DNA from: Viscum album
Lineage: Eukaryota; Streptophyta; Magnoliopsida; Santalales; Viscaceae
DNA: 64,000 nt
NCBI GenBank assembly: GCA_963277665.1
Contig: OY728131.1
Span: forward strand, 1,395,276,688-1,395,340,687
Direction of reading: 5' to 3'
A program made the translations under genes and the position numbers. The notes under the pieces were generated by a model. The model was not told the origin of the DNA. It searched no databases and saw nothing but the letters and a program-made list of their open reading frames with translations. Positions 47,710 through 59,589 of this stretch are shown here, piece after piece; within the stretch, counting starts at the first letter, position 1, and every line of letters starts with the position of its first letter.

Positions 47710-49300
47710 TATCACGGACTTGTGTTATAGGTATTTTCCCATGGTAAACTCTAGTAGATCATGAGCATATTTATCATCACTTTCATCTCGCAGCTAAATA
47801 AATTCTAGTACATTTTATCATTCCCTGAAACATGTTGGATTACATGTTTTTAGAAGGATCCTGTAAAACCATCTTCATAAATGCATCACCATCATCAAAA
47901 GTGTTCCTCTCATACTGAATACCATCATGGAATCAATAACCATTTTCACCTTATACACATTCTCCATAATATATCCAATAATTATAATATTACTATAATG
48001 TGAGGGTTCAGATACACATCCTAGAGAATAAAATATTCATTGTTTTTTCATCAGAATAAAATTGACCATTTTAAAAATATCTAAACAGTGGACTCATCTC
48101 TAAATTTCATTTCACTAGTGAGTCTCTCATCAATATCATGTAACATAGCCTAGCGACATTTCATGTGGTTACTAGTCATGTTGACTTAAGACTCGACATT
48201 GGTGAGGATGTGGTCCTCCTCATCAAGATAAAATTTGGTGACAACCTTCTCATCATTATCCAGTATGACTCCTTTTAGATCCTTCTTACCACATGTCTAC
48301 TCCTATGTCTCTACCAATATAAGTGAGGTTTCCTTATCAAGAACTTATTTGAGTTTAGTCTCTTCATCGCATCATTTTTTCCAACACTCAGAGTCATAAT
48401 TCCCCATTTTTATATAATTGAAACAGTATACATGGGACTTGTCTTGGTTATCACTAATATTATCACTAATATTGATGGAATTCTCTCAACATCCCTTTTC
48501 ATGACTGTTCCGCTTATCATACCATATTTCCCATCCAAGAACATTGGGGTCACTACATCCACAATTTGATGACACCCCTCCATCTTTCTTTGTCTGAACA
48601 GTCAACTATACATAAGTAAGAAGGAATTGGATATCATCATTGGTGATATTACTATTATTCCATTCATACCCCTTATAATCCTTAAGATGGATCATTTCCA
48701 CCTCAAACGACATGAGAGGAACAACAAAAAAAATCATCGATTCTTTTCATGATGTGGAAGTAATTATCTATCATTGAATTAATGAATTTATTAAACAGTG
48801 ATGCATCTTCAAGAGTTGCAGCATTATTACTATATTCAATCAGCATATCACTAAAATTACCTATAAATCCTTGATAGACCCATTCTCATTCATATGTATC
48901 ATGTTAAAGACACTTTTGAATGTTTATATTTTTTTATTAATGGCATGATCTACTCCAAAAAATACCACCTTAAGGTTTTACCATAATTTTTTGGTGTTAT
49001 TATTTTTTGAAAATAGAAAAATAATTCCCTCTAGTAAATATTGGAGAAGATAAATTTATAACTTCATGACATTCCTTGTCTCCATGGCCACCACAACCAT
49101 TGGTATAATAGTATCCAAGAATCTTTGTGCCTCAATGATAGACACAATCTTGATTTCCCATGTTGTGGATATGGATGATGTTAGTACCAGCTAATGGAAT
49201 AGAAAATCACTTCATTCAATTACTGCAAGATGAGAGGTATTCATCATGGTTTCATACCTAGGATATTTGGTCACACAAGTTGGATCCCTGATAGTTAATG
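47710..49300 (-). pseudogene. Ty1/copia gag-protease remnant
   Basis: Minus-strand copia polyprotein with heavy stops. At about 48,430-48,370 the frame reads SHVYCFNYIKMGNYDSECWK, the copia CCHC knuckle (C-x2-C-x4-H-x4-C) with its second Cys changed to Tyr and its His to Asn. Further along, near 48,190-48,060, come VNMTSNHMKCR, then HDIDERLTSEMKFRDESTV and SILF. These match the copia protease active site (DSGASNHM, with DSG lost) and the FGD-STVEI-GKGSI box. Upstream, 49,300-48,700 has gag-like text (YQGFIGNF, EDASLF) that is less certain. RT and integrase are absent on this side; the CACTA-like element and element C lie where they would be. Confidence 0.65.
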
Positions 49301-49600
49301 TTGTATTCGAAATACCTAAGCACAGATGTGATTAGAATAGGAGAAATAGAGAAACAATACTCTTGTATTACTCAATGTCAATAGAAAAAGGTGATACAAT
49401 GGAAAAGAGAAAACAACTACTTATAAAGAAAAAACTATCTACAATGGTGACACCACTTATTACAAAGGAAATACTTTATTAAAAATTATTTCCATTATCT
49501 GATATTAGGTTTCTTATATATTGGAAACTGGTTCGACAGAGCGTTTTTTTAATTAACACTCAACCAACCATCATGTGTTTGTCAATTGAATTAACACTCA
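49301..49600 (-). repeat. Possible copia 5' LTR and primer site
   Basis: On the minus strand the segment ends with a T/C-rich U5-like stretch, ...GTATTTCGAATACAACATTA, followed by ACTATCAGGGATCC, a decayed form of the TGGTATCAGAGC primer site, at about 49,279-49,300. The left-hand LTR edge is not resolved and no sister LTR is in the window. Confidence 0.4.
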
Positions 49601-50715
49601 CATACTGGTTTTTAAAGGTTATATTAATTTATTATTATATAAATATTTAGATATTTTTTTTGTTTTAATTTTTTTATATATATTTATTACGTATATTTAT
49701 AATGTTGTTTTTTTGGTTTATGTTTTTTTATAATTTTTTTGTAAAATATCAAATTTTAGAAAAATAATATATTTTCAATATTTTAGATAACGTCAAATAG
49801 ATTGATTCTCATTTATTAATTTTTTTTCTTATTTAATGTTACATTTTTTAATTTTTATAAGTATATTTTATTAATGTGTTTTTATGTGTATATGGTTTTT
49901 TGTGTTTCGGATTTTTTATAAATGATTTGTTAATATTTTATATTAGAGATTTATTATGGTTTATGTATTTGGGTGAAACTCATATGGATTGACACTCAAC
50001 AATTTTAATTTATAAATGTATTTTCATAGATGTTATTTATTTAATGTTTTTTAAAATGATATATTTTATTAATATTATAATTGGATATTTTTTCATTAAT
50101 TTAAGGATAAAACATAGATTCAGAAATATAATATTATAGTGTGGTTGTTATTATTGGTTATATAAATTCCCAAATATGAATAAATGATTACAAATTTAAT
50201 AAAATTTAATAAATTTAGGGAAATTTATGCTACAAAAAATATCAAATAATAACATTGAAATGTAACTTTGATATGAAAATAGAGAGGGTAATGTCGATAT
50301 TTATTTAAACATTTCATCAAATGATTTTATAATATAAATTAATTTTTATTGGTTATGTGGAATAATAACATTGAAATGAAAAGTTTTTATATTTGTATAT
50401 GTATATAAATAAATATATATACACGTATTTATGATTTTAAATTTGGTGATATATGAGAATTTAAAATATTATTATACGATACATTGGGGTAAAAATGTTA
50501 TTTTTATCAGTTTATTTCATTACATGTTACTAATCAATATGAGATTACCATAATGTACAAAATCAATGTCTTTGATTCTTAGTACCACAACATTCCATTC
50601 TAACCTCATGCATAATCCAAGTGTGACACCTACATCGCTATGGAGTGATTTCTATTGGATTTTCGTCCACTTGGTTTGTTACCTTATAATACTACTCTAC
50701 TAACACAGGAACATC
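49601..50715. other. AT-rich spacer
   Basis: Very AT-rich with no supportable gene. The last 150 bases (50,560-50,715) are less biased, but I recognise nothing in them. Confidence 0.55.
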
Positions 50716-52422
50716 CACTACCACAAAACGGGTTATCCTAGTGCCACCCTTTAATAGTGCTAAAAACACTAATAAAGGGGGTACCTTTATTAGTGCTAAA
50801 AAACAATGATAAATGTAACTTTTCGTAGCATTAAAAAATCACTAATAAATGTACCATTTTATCAGTGATTCTTTTTAGCACTAATAAAGGTACCCTTTTT
50901 ATGAGTTATTTTTTAGAGGCGCAGATAAAGACCACCATTTATCATCACTTTTTTTGTAAGTGATGAAAAAAGTATAGTTTGAAAAATTATTTTCATTTAA
51001 AATAATAAATTAGTATATTAATATATTTATACGATATAAATATAATATATATATTATATATGTGTTTTAGAGAATGATAAATAGGAATTTACGCTTAATA
51101 TATAAGATAATTCGTGAAATTGGATTATAAAATTCTAAAAAAATTTAATTCATAACTTTATAATTATTATCGAGAAATAGTCATTTACTAACAATTTGAA
51201 TATAAAAAATAATAAAACATAATAAATGATTGAAAATAAGTTGAAAACGTAACCCAAATGTAAAACGGCCATTAATTTTTTATCTGGGTGTCCATTTTAG
51301 CTCTACCACATATCAAAATGAAGACTGTGATGTTCTCTACGCCCATAGTAACACAAGTAATCCATTTTCACTTTTTAAAGGAAAAAAGTCCCAAAAAACT
51401 TCAATAGTGTGTTTTTTTGGGGTACCTGGATTTTTTTAACATTTGATAGATTTTAAACCTCATTTAAGGGGGTCTTATTGAATTTTTTTGGTGAAGATTA
51501 AATTTATTTCCATGTTTGACATTCATATTGAGATTATGGTTTTTAAATTTTATTGTTTTTAACAATTTATTAATATTTATAATCTAATATATAAAAATAT
51601 AAAAATATTTTGTATATTTTCACCCATAAAATTTTAATTTTATAAATAATTAATTATTCATATTTAAATATAAAATATATTTCTAAATATATAAACCTTA
51701 TTTAAATTAAAAATAATACCCGTTTTATTTAAAATAAAAATGTATGAATATTTATATACATATACATATACATTAAATGTATATCAAATTTATATATATA
51801 AATATATTTTGGGGTGTTTTAAAAAACATATATATATTTATGTACATAATCTAATATATGTATATAAATATTAATATAATATATATATATATATGTATAA
51901 TTATATTTATAGATGCACACAAATATTTAAATATAAATATTTATTTATTTATAAACACAGAAACGCTGAACAAATTTAATATGTGTATTTAAATAAATAT
52001 ATAAATATATAAAAATATATGGATGAAAAAATGTAAAGAAATATATATAAATATATAGATATATCATAAAATGAAATACAAAAAATATAGTTGAGTGGTA
52101 GAGTCGTAGGTGCATCAGGAGGAGGTCTTAAGATCAAAACCAATAAAAGGAAAGGGCATACAGGAAGGGGTGAGAAGGTTTCTAGTACATATAAAGGGGG
52201 TCAAGGGAGTATAGATCTGTTTAAAGGGATGGTGAGTGCTTATTGTGGGGGGGGGGTTGTCCACCCACCAATTTGTAAATTTTTTAAAAAAAAATTGACC
52301 CTTTTCAGTGCTTTTTTGGCACTGATAAAGTGGACCCCTTTAAATATTTCCTCAATTATCATTTCATTTTTAGCCTTAATAAAGGCTTTTATATTCTAAT
52401 AAAACCTTATTTTGTGGTTTTA
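50716..52422 (+). mobile_element. Non-autonomous CACTA (En/Spm-type) element
   Basis: The left end is CACTACCACAAAACGGG; the right end (52,404-52,422) is CCTTATTTTGTGGTTTTA, its inverse with the last bases changed. Subterminal repeats built on ACTAATAAAG, TTTATTAGTGCT and TATCAGTG occur in both orientations at 50,745-50,930, and in related form at 52,295-52,390 (TTTTCAGTGCTTTTTTGGCA). No transposase is present. Clustered short subterminal repeats inside CACTA ends are typical of transposase-binding regions in this superfamily. Target duplications are not clear. Confidence 0.62.
52084..52150 (+). repeat. tRNA-like box pair (possible SINE head)
   Basis: TATAGTTGAGTGGTAGAGTC resembles an RNA polymerase III A box (TRGCNNAGTGG) and AAGATCAAAACC, about 42 bases later, resembles a decayed B box (GGTTCGANNCC). 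The spacing is right for a tRNA-derived SINE. It lies within the CACTA element. No cloverleaf or defined 3' tail was established. Confidence 0.35.
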
Positions 52423-53180
52423 TTAAATATATTGTGGAACATGTGACTTCTCATACTACTTGGTTATGTCTATCTAGTGTTTCATGCATAGGACTCCCCC
52501 ACATCATGTGTTGATTCACGTGTCAATAGGAACATGTTTCTCATAGGATCACATGAAGATGGTGGTAATGGGTGAGTTCCATAAAACAATTCACAAATAA
52601 ATAAAGTGTATCTTGTCTGATAAAAATAGCACTACAGCATTCCTAGGACCCATGTCATTGAAGGTCCAGAGTCCTCAGTCGCATGATCCCATGGTTGATG
52701 TATAGGAGCAATTTCATGGTGTGTAGGATCTCATGTCTATTTTTTAGGAACCACTGCATGTTATAATGTATATTTTATAAGATCATATCTATGGAATCAC
52801 TAACGTCTACCACTTATATGCCAATATCATTACAGTTTTACTAGTGTTGAAAATGATTGTTGATCATCCACACCAATATTTCCAATAACATCAACATCCA
52901 AAACATCTTCTACGTGAGCATGTAGATAGAGATATGTTAGTTGATCCTCATCATTGATACTCTCTTATAAGGATTCGAGAGGATCTGTGAGAGGAACCAA
53001 AAATACATGAAAAAAATCCATACTATACTCTACCTCCTCGGCTTGTGTGATATGAATATATTTATTGATCATATATAACTAGAAACAAAAAATATTCATG
53101 TTAATACTAATTATAAAATATAAATTTCTAAAAAAATATAGTAATGTGGGATCCTTGAAATACACATTGTTGGTTGATCA
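52423..53180. other. Spacer without assigned gene
   Basis: Mixed-composition DNA. On the minus strand some protein-like wording is readable (around 52,860-53,030), possibly the downstream part of the PMD relic, but stops and lack of known motifs prevent a call. Confidence 0.4.
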
Positions 53181-53470
53181 TGTAGAATCCAATTAAAAAT
53201 TGTATGAATAAAGGATATTCATACATTATCACACCTGTAATGCCCTCCCCATAGATAATTAGACGCAACATGTACCATGAATTATCTATGTTAATCATGT
53301 TATCACCCTCATGAAGATAGAATGTTTGTGTCTTAGGTCACCATATCCCGACCAGTGTAACAACTAGAAAATGATCAACTGTCTTCAAGTCATATATAGA
53401 AACAATATAGAATATATCTCAATGAAAAAAATGAAACAATGGGTTTCGGAGGTGCCTTACAGTGGAAGTG
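53181..53470 (-). pseudogene. Plant mobile domain (PMD) N-terminal remnant
   Basis: Read downward from about 53,400, the minus strand gives VDHFLVVTLVGIW, a stop, then PKTQTFYLHEGDNMINIDN, WYMLRLIIYGEGIT. This follows the PMD consensus LVERWRPETHTFHLP-GEMTITL-DV--L-GLPIDG--VTG found in MAIN/MAIL proteins and in the transposons that carry this domain. The tryptophan, PxTxTF, GE/GD and G---G positions agree. The function of PMD is linked to transposon silencing in Arabidopsis MAIN/MAIL1; here it is broken and most likely transposon-borne. Confidence 0.6.
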
Positions 53471-54480
53471 ACGAGATCTTCTAACAATAAGAGGTCAAAT
53501 AGGTCATCTCGCTAGAACCTCACGCAAAACACGATTCAATTATTCATGTTGGAAATCACCCTCCATAAAAATAAATAATATTTTAATATTAATTTTATAA
53601 AAATGGGATGATGACTGAAAAATGTTTTCAAATTGATTTTTTATTTAACACTTTAAAAAAGAAAACATTTTAAATGTTAATGATTATGATTTTAGCTATG
53701 CACAAGAGATAGGGAATTGTTGTTGTTAAAATTTAGATTATAATTTACTTTTATTAGGATGTATATGTTTTATAATCTTAAGGGGATTATCCAACATAAA
53801 GAGGTGGTTAAATCAATGTTCATATACTTTTATTCCATTTCCATATCATCAAAATTTGATAGTAGATGTGTTAATGATTGTGTTTTAAATAACATAATAT
53901 GATGGTTAACTTTCATTAGTGATATTACATGATTGGATTTAATTATTTACATATTTTATAATCTTAACAAGTTTTCAAGAGAGTAATAACATTAGTTCTA
54001 TAGTAAGATCACATGTAGCAAATGCTTGTGGAGTTACTTTCTAATTACTTTCATCTTTATTCAAATTAAACATTGTTTAATTTTATAAATTATCTTCTAT
54101 GAAAATAATTATAACAAGTTTACAAGTTTTAAAACTTATTCATGGATAGAAATTTATTATGGAAGTCTATTTTTTAAAATTTTTGTAATTTTTGGTTTTC
54201 AAAACTGATATAATTTTTTGGATTACTTTAAAAAAATATTTGTTAACCACAAAGTAAAAAAAATTCATATTGTGTTTGGTGTGACTTAAATGTTTCCAAA
54301 ACTAAAGAAATTTCAAATTATTTTAACTATATTTGCATCATTCCCCTCAAAAACTATTTTGAAATACCAAATTCATACAATAACTTCATTGGTTACAATA
54401 TATAAATCATAAATTATAAATAAAATTACATTAACAACACCACTAAAATATAAATCATATGGACTGTTTATTCATTTCCC
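53471..54480. other. AT-rich spacer
   Basis: No gene recognised. The first 100 bases (53,471-53,560) are GC-richer and may be the start of the PMD relic; the rest is AT-rich. Confidence 0.45.
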
Positions 54481-54484
54481 TATA

Positions 54485-55280
54485 TAACTGGGGAAATTTT
54501 TTTAGGTGTGACACTCCTTAGCACATAAACCACACCTTTGAGGATATGCCCCTTCATTGGGGCAATCCATATCATTCTAAATATTAGTTGACTTCGACCT
54601 CCTTTTTGGTCACAAACTATTAATGTTTGATAGAATAATGGGGGCATCAATGGGATAACTGAATTTCTAATATTAACCTATAAGAATCCATGGGTAACTG
54701 TAGTAGAACCCCTAATTGGTTAACAGTTTCAAAAGGATAATGTAATGTTGGGATGTTATTATAATAAAAATAACAAAACTTTAGTAAAACCTCAATCATT
54801 AGACCCCTAATACTGGTCAATGGATCATGAAACTCAACGAATTAAATATTTTCACAATAGTTTCAAAGGATGGATTATTGAATGTGTAAGCCCCTTAAAA
54901 AATAATATCAATATAATGATAGAAATGGTGCCCATATCATATCCTTATATTCATACCCTCTTTAGTATGTTTACAAATTTCCAAAAAAACAATTATCTAT
55001 GTGATAGAATGATTCCTATACTAGACATATAATTTGATTTTAAAACTTTTAATAAAGATCAAAAAATAAATAATATTATTTAATATTCCAAATTACCTAT
55101 AATATGAGTCTTATAAACCCCCTTAAATAATCCATTGATTAATTCCAATATATTTTTCATCATTTAAACTTATCCTCTCTTATCTTCATATCCCAGAGAC
55201 CATTAATAATTCAAAATTTTCATCATGTAGTCATATATTCCTTGAATAGCTTATAAGGGACATTAAAAAACACTTCCATT
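54485..55280 (-). pseudogene. Mutator-like (MULE) transposase C-terminal remnant
   Basis: Minus-strand frame 54,610-54,490 reads PKRRSKSTNI, stop, NDMDCPNEGAYPQRCGLC then AKECHT, stop, KNFP. This resembles the C-terminal 'GRPK-TRI-NEMD' and 'CGLC---GH---NCP' zinc knuckle of plant MULE transposases, with Gly and last Cys mutated. Upstream at about 54,940-54,830 another frame gives YGHHFYHYIDIIF, stop, GAYTFNNPSFETIVKIFN, close in layout to the YGHMTTN-AES-N--LKGAR-LPI-ALVE box. The SWIM motif between them could not be read. MULE transposase moves DNA by cut and paste. Moderately sure. Confidence 0.5.
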
Positions 55281-58200
55281 TTTTTTATAAATGTTTGTAT
55301 GCTAAATAAATCAATAATAAATAAAATCATATTTAATATCCTTATTCCTATAAAAAAGTTTATTTTAATAAAAAAATGCATATACATACCGAGCTTTATG
55401 ATTTCTTTCTACGTAGACTCATTCTTTAATATCTTCCACACATTTTCCTATAATGTTTTTAATACAATTATGATATAAATAATGAGTATGTATCCATACC
55501 AGAACCTAATACTATATAACATCCTTTATTTTAAGATTTCTAAAATCAATAATACATATTCCTTTAATGTTTCTAAAAATATCATAAAGGAATGAAAGAA
55601 ACTAACTCCAAGATAATAATTTCCACTTCTCAATAAAATTAAAGGCTATTGGAAAAGGTTCATGATTATTATCATTCATGGAAGCAATAGATAGAGTTCT
55701 ATTATACATTACATACAAAAACTATCCATTAATAGAGTTAAATTTCATACAATATCTAAAAGTATCTATAGATGGTAATAATGTAAAAAAATACTCTATC
55801 AAATACCACCATTGATCAATAGAATAGGGTATATTAGAAAATATATAAAAAGTTATGTAATGTGTAGACAACATGAATATTGTGAATCAATAGATGTAGA
55901 AGTTATGGTAAAACTCAATAAGAGTCATCCTTTTCTATGTACACATTCACTATGAACATTTATATACAACCACTTCCTTCTAATAAGAAATATGATAACC
56001 ATATTTTTTTAACATTCTCTATCACAAAATACACTTGAATGTATCAGCATAATATTATCATTTCCACAATAATAGTTGAAATGAATTTTTCATCTATTGT
56101 CATGTGACCCTATGAGAGACTTGGGTTTATATATATGTTTGGAGTAAATTTACATATTCCCCAATAGTTGACTTTATAATCAAGTGCAGATTGAAGATTA
56201 ATTTGATAATTTGAATCATATTAACAAATCTATTTATATATTAAAATCCATTCAATTAATCCATGACATAATTATAATTTAACTTAATGGGATATTTTTT
56301 GAGCACTATATTCATTGATTAATTTATATCAAACTCTCTCTAAATTTAAGAAAACATTTTAATCTAGACCTCTAGTGGTGCCGCACTTAATTCTTGGATA
56401 TTTTTTATTGGGAATGATAATAGAAAAATCAAACACTCATAGGAATGAAATACCTCATGTTGACCATGATGCCAGTGGCGAAAAATGATTTAATGGATTT
56501 CATGATGAAATATATATCAATACTAAATATTTATATACATTTTATTCATGTATTGTATGCCAAACATCATCATATTTTTCTGAATGTTTTTCATCATCCA
56601 AATTATCATCCATTCAATATAATTAATTTGGTTGTAATTACCTAAAAACATCAATCTCTAGATAAGGTTTTGAAACCTTAAGATACAACATCGTATATTG
56701 ATGTTGAGTTGTACTAAGTTAATATTTTTATAGAATATCTTTTATGGTATAGATAATGACATAAAACTCCATAAGTTGATCTTAAGGTAGGTCCTTAACC
56801 TATGAAAAACCTTATTCAGAGTCCCCATGATCAATAATTGGGTAAGATACATGCCATAACTAGTCCTTAAATTATATATGATTGTATATGATTTACTAAA
56901 TCACTTAGTTAGACATGGTTTTTAACTATATATGAATCTTTGTCTGAATGCATTCCTCAATTATACACCCCCCAAGCATTATCACTCATTATGATTTTTT
57001 ATTACAACCCACTCTTTGTTCTGTATCAATTACGTGACAATCGTAATAAACATATTCAACCATATTTATGTTTAATACAAAAAATGTATTGATATTATTA
57101 TGGTTTCAAACATCTTCTATTACATGTGAGTGTTATAAATAATTTAATTTTGAGATACTGGTTAGTATTTTTGGTGAAGTAAATTGAGAGTGAATAAAAA
57201 AATAATATCCCATGAGAGTGTCATAATAAGTGTGAAATTCAGACTCTTTTTCATACACCATGAAACACTTGATTTAAAATCCAATCCTCACTTTTTAGGT
57301 TTATCAACCTTATGTCTGTTATAAAGAATTTATCAACATATAGTATCCATAAAGGGATATAATTACTATGTAAAAACACTTATATCTTTTGTCAAATATA
57401 ATAATATTTTCTTATGTTTAAACGTATACTTATTATTTTTACAAATGTTTTTGTCATAATTTCAATATTATTAATTTGTTTTTCACATATACATGGGAAT
57501 TAAAAGAAATTGAATCACTAGAGAATATCCCCCAGGAGTTCCAATCTAGGTGTGTAGATAGGCCTCTATGTTTTACACCAAGAGACGATGGGGTTAATAC
57601 CCAATACACACATTCAATGTTATTACCCATAGTTAAAACTATGTTACAACCTATATCCACATGTATTATCCATACATATATGTAATTTCTATGACACCAC
57701 ATGATATTAACATTCCAAAGATATCTATATGTTTTCTTAAGCTAGACTTATCCTTAATGGGGCAGTATTTAGGATTCCAACATATTTAGATTCATTCTTA
57801 CAGTTAGCCTTATCCTTAAGGTTCAAAATAGTTTTCCAATCATAGTTTAAAAAAATTTAATTTAAATGTATTTATAGTAAATAAATCATTATAAATAATG
57901 AAATCATTATTAATCAAGAATTATAATGATGATTACAACACAATAATAAAACCCCAACAAATCATGTTCATATTTCTAAACGTACAACATATTAAAATTA
58001 AAAACAATTGACACATTATACTAATAATTTTAACATTATACTTTCAAAATAGACATTGTGAAATCATGTTATTATTCTATAATAATTACATTTTTAATAA
58101 TAAAACATGCACATCGACTCCAGATTAATATAACTTAATTAAATATTAAATTTAACAAATTTTAAAAAATAAATTTACATATGAAATTTAATTGAATTTA

Positions 58201-59589
58201 TTTTTATAAAATTAAAATTTAAACACATTTATACAATCCTAGTTAAGGAAAATTAATTAAAAATGATATCAAATAAATTTTAAAAATTTAATAGACACCT
58301 TCAATTTAATAATTTTTATTCTTATAAACTAATATTAAACAAGCACAGAAAATCCTAAAAGTCAATTAATATTAACTAGAATATTATATTATAACACTAT
58401 ACTATCTCTTCCTCTTGTACCATTAAGAATCTCCTATATTCCTTAAACATCCCCACAAATAGATCTACCTACACTCCCTATATATTGGCGATACAGTTAC
58501 ACACAATGTTCTTATACTTGAGGCTTATTCAGTCCTCCAGCTATGATTCCTCTTGTTCTACCCCACAATGATTAGTTAGACACCCCCAATGAACCCCAAG
58601 AGTTAAACCCCATGTATTCTCCCATCCTCAACATGCACCAACACCTTTTTACACCACATTCCCATCAATTACATGCTTTCCATTGAAAATAATCAAGATT
58701 TTAATATAAAAAAAATATTTTTGAAAAATCATTAAGTTTAGGAAACTATTTTCCAATCTATAGATGAATATTTGTATATTTTGGAAATAAGGGTGGGAAT
58801 ATTTCTAAGATAATGCATTATATATTATGATTTTGAAGAAGGTGTTATCTGATACAGTGCCTTCCTAAAACAATTTAGAGAAGGGACTTTCATGAAAAGC
58901 ATCATCCCACCATTTTTTTAAATGAATTATATATATTATTTATTCATATATATAATTAGATATGATTTTACTATTTCTATATTGACTATAATTTTAATCA
59001 ATTAATTCTAAAAATAATACATAAAATTCCACGAATTGTGCACTTTTCTAACGTTGTGATCCGAAATAAATTCAATAAATTTTGTAGTGTGGGATTCATA
59101 CACCACATTTCCATTATTTAATGACTAATATATTATTTATAAAAATATATTAATGATAAAATATTATCAATGATAAAATATTTTTAATAAATTGTAATGA
59201 TTTAATAGGGTAATAAGTATTATGTAATAAAGTCATAGCAATGATGGCTAATAATGTCATTAATGTTGTTTAAATTATAAATAATAAAAATAATTAAACT
59301 GTTTTTGTATGATATAATAGATAATATTAATATAAATAAAATTATTATTATTAATATATATCAGTTAAAAACTATCGAGGATGAAGAACTAAAAATAAAA
59401 AAAATTTGAATAAAAAATTAAAATAATAATAATAATATAACTAATGTGATATTTTAAAATACTTGTTAATAATAAATAATAAAATTATTATGAATTATTG
59501 TTAAGAAATAATTTTTTGTTTCATGTAATGTAGTTTTTTATTTATTAAATTTATAAATAATAATAATGGTGATAATGAATATAATAGTA
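55281..59589. other. AT-rich region without assignable gene
   Basis: About 4.3 kb in which I can support no gene. The MULE catalytic core would be expected upstream on the minus strand here but was not readable. Segment 58,390-58,690 is C-rich on the plus strand (many CCCC and ACACC words) and could be old coding sequence or a leader. Small ORFs at 56,445-56,645 and 57,454-57,702 lack motifs. Confidence 0.4.

Noticed and set aside
47880..49300. A host multi-exon gene on the minus strand
   Set aside because: Scattered readable blocks match copia gag knuckle and protease boxes, not exons; no consistent splice-site framework.
52084..52160. Functional tRNA gene
   Set aside because: A and B boxes are only partly matched, and no acceptor-stem pairing or cloverleaf could be drawn; kept only as a possible SINE head.
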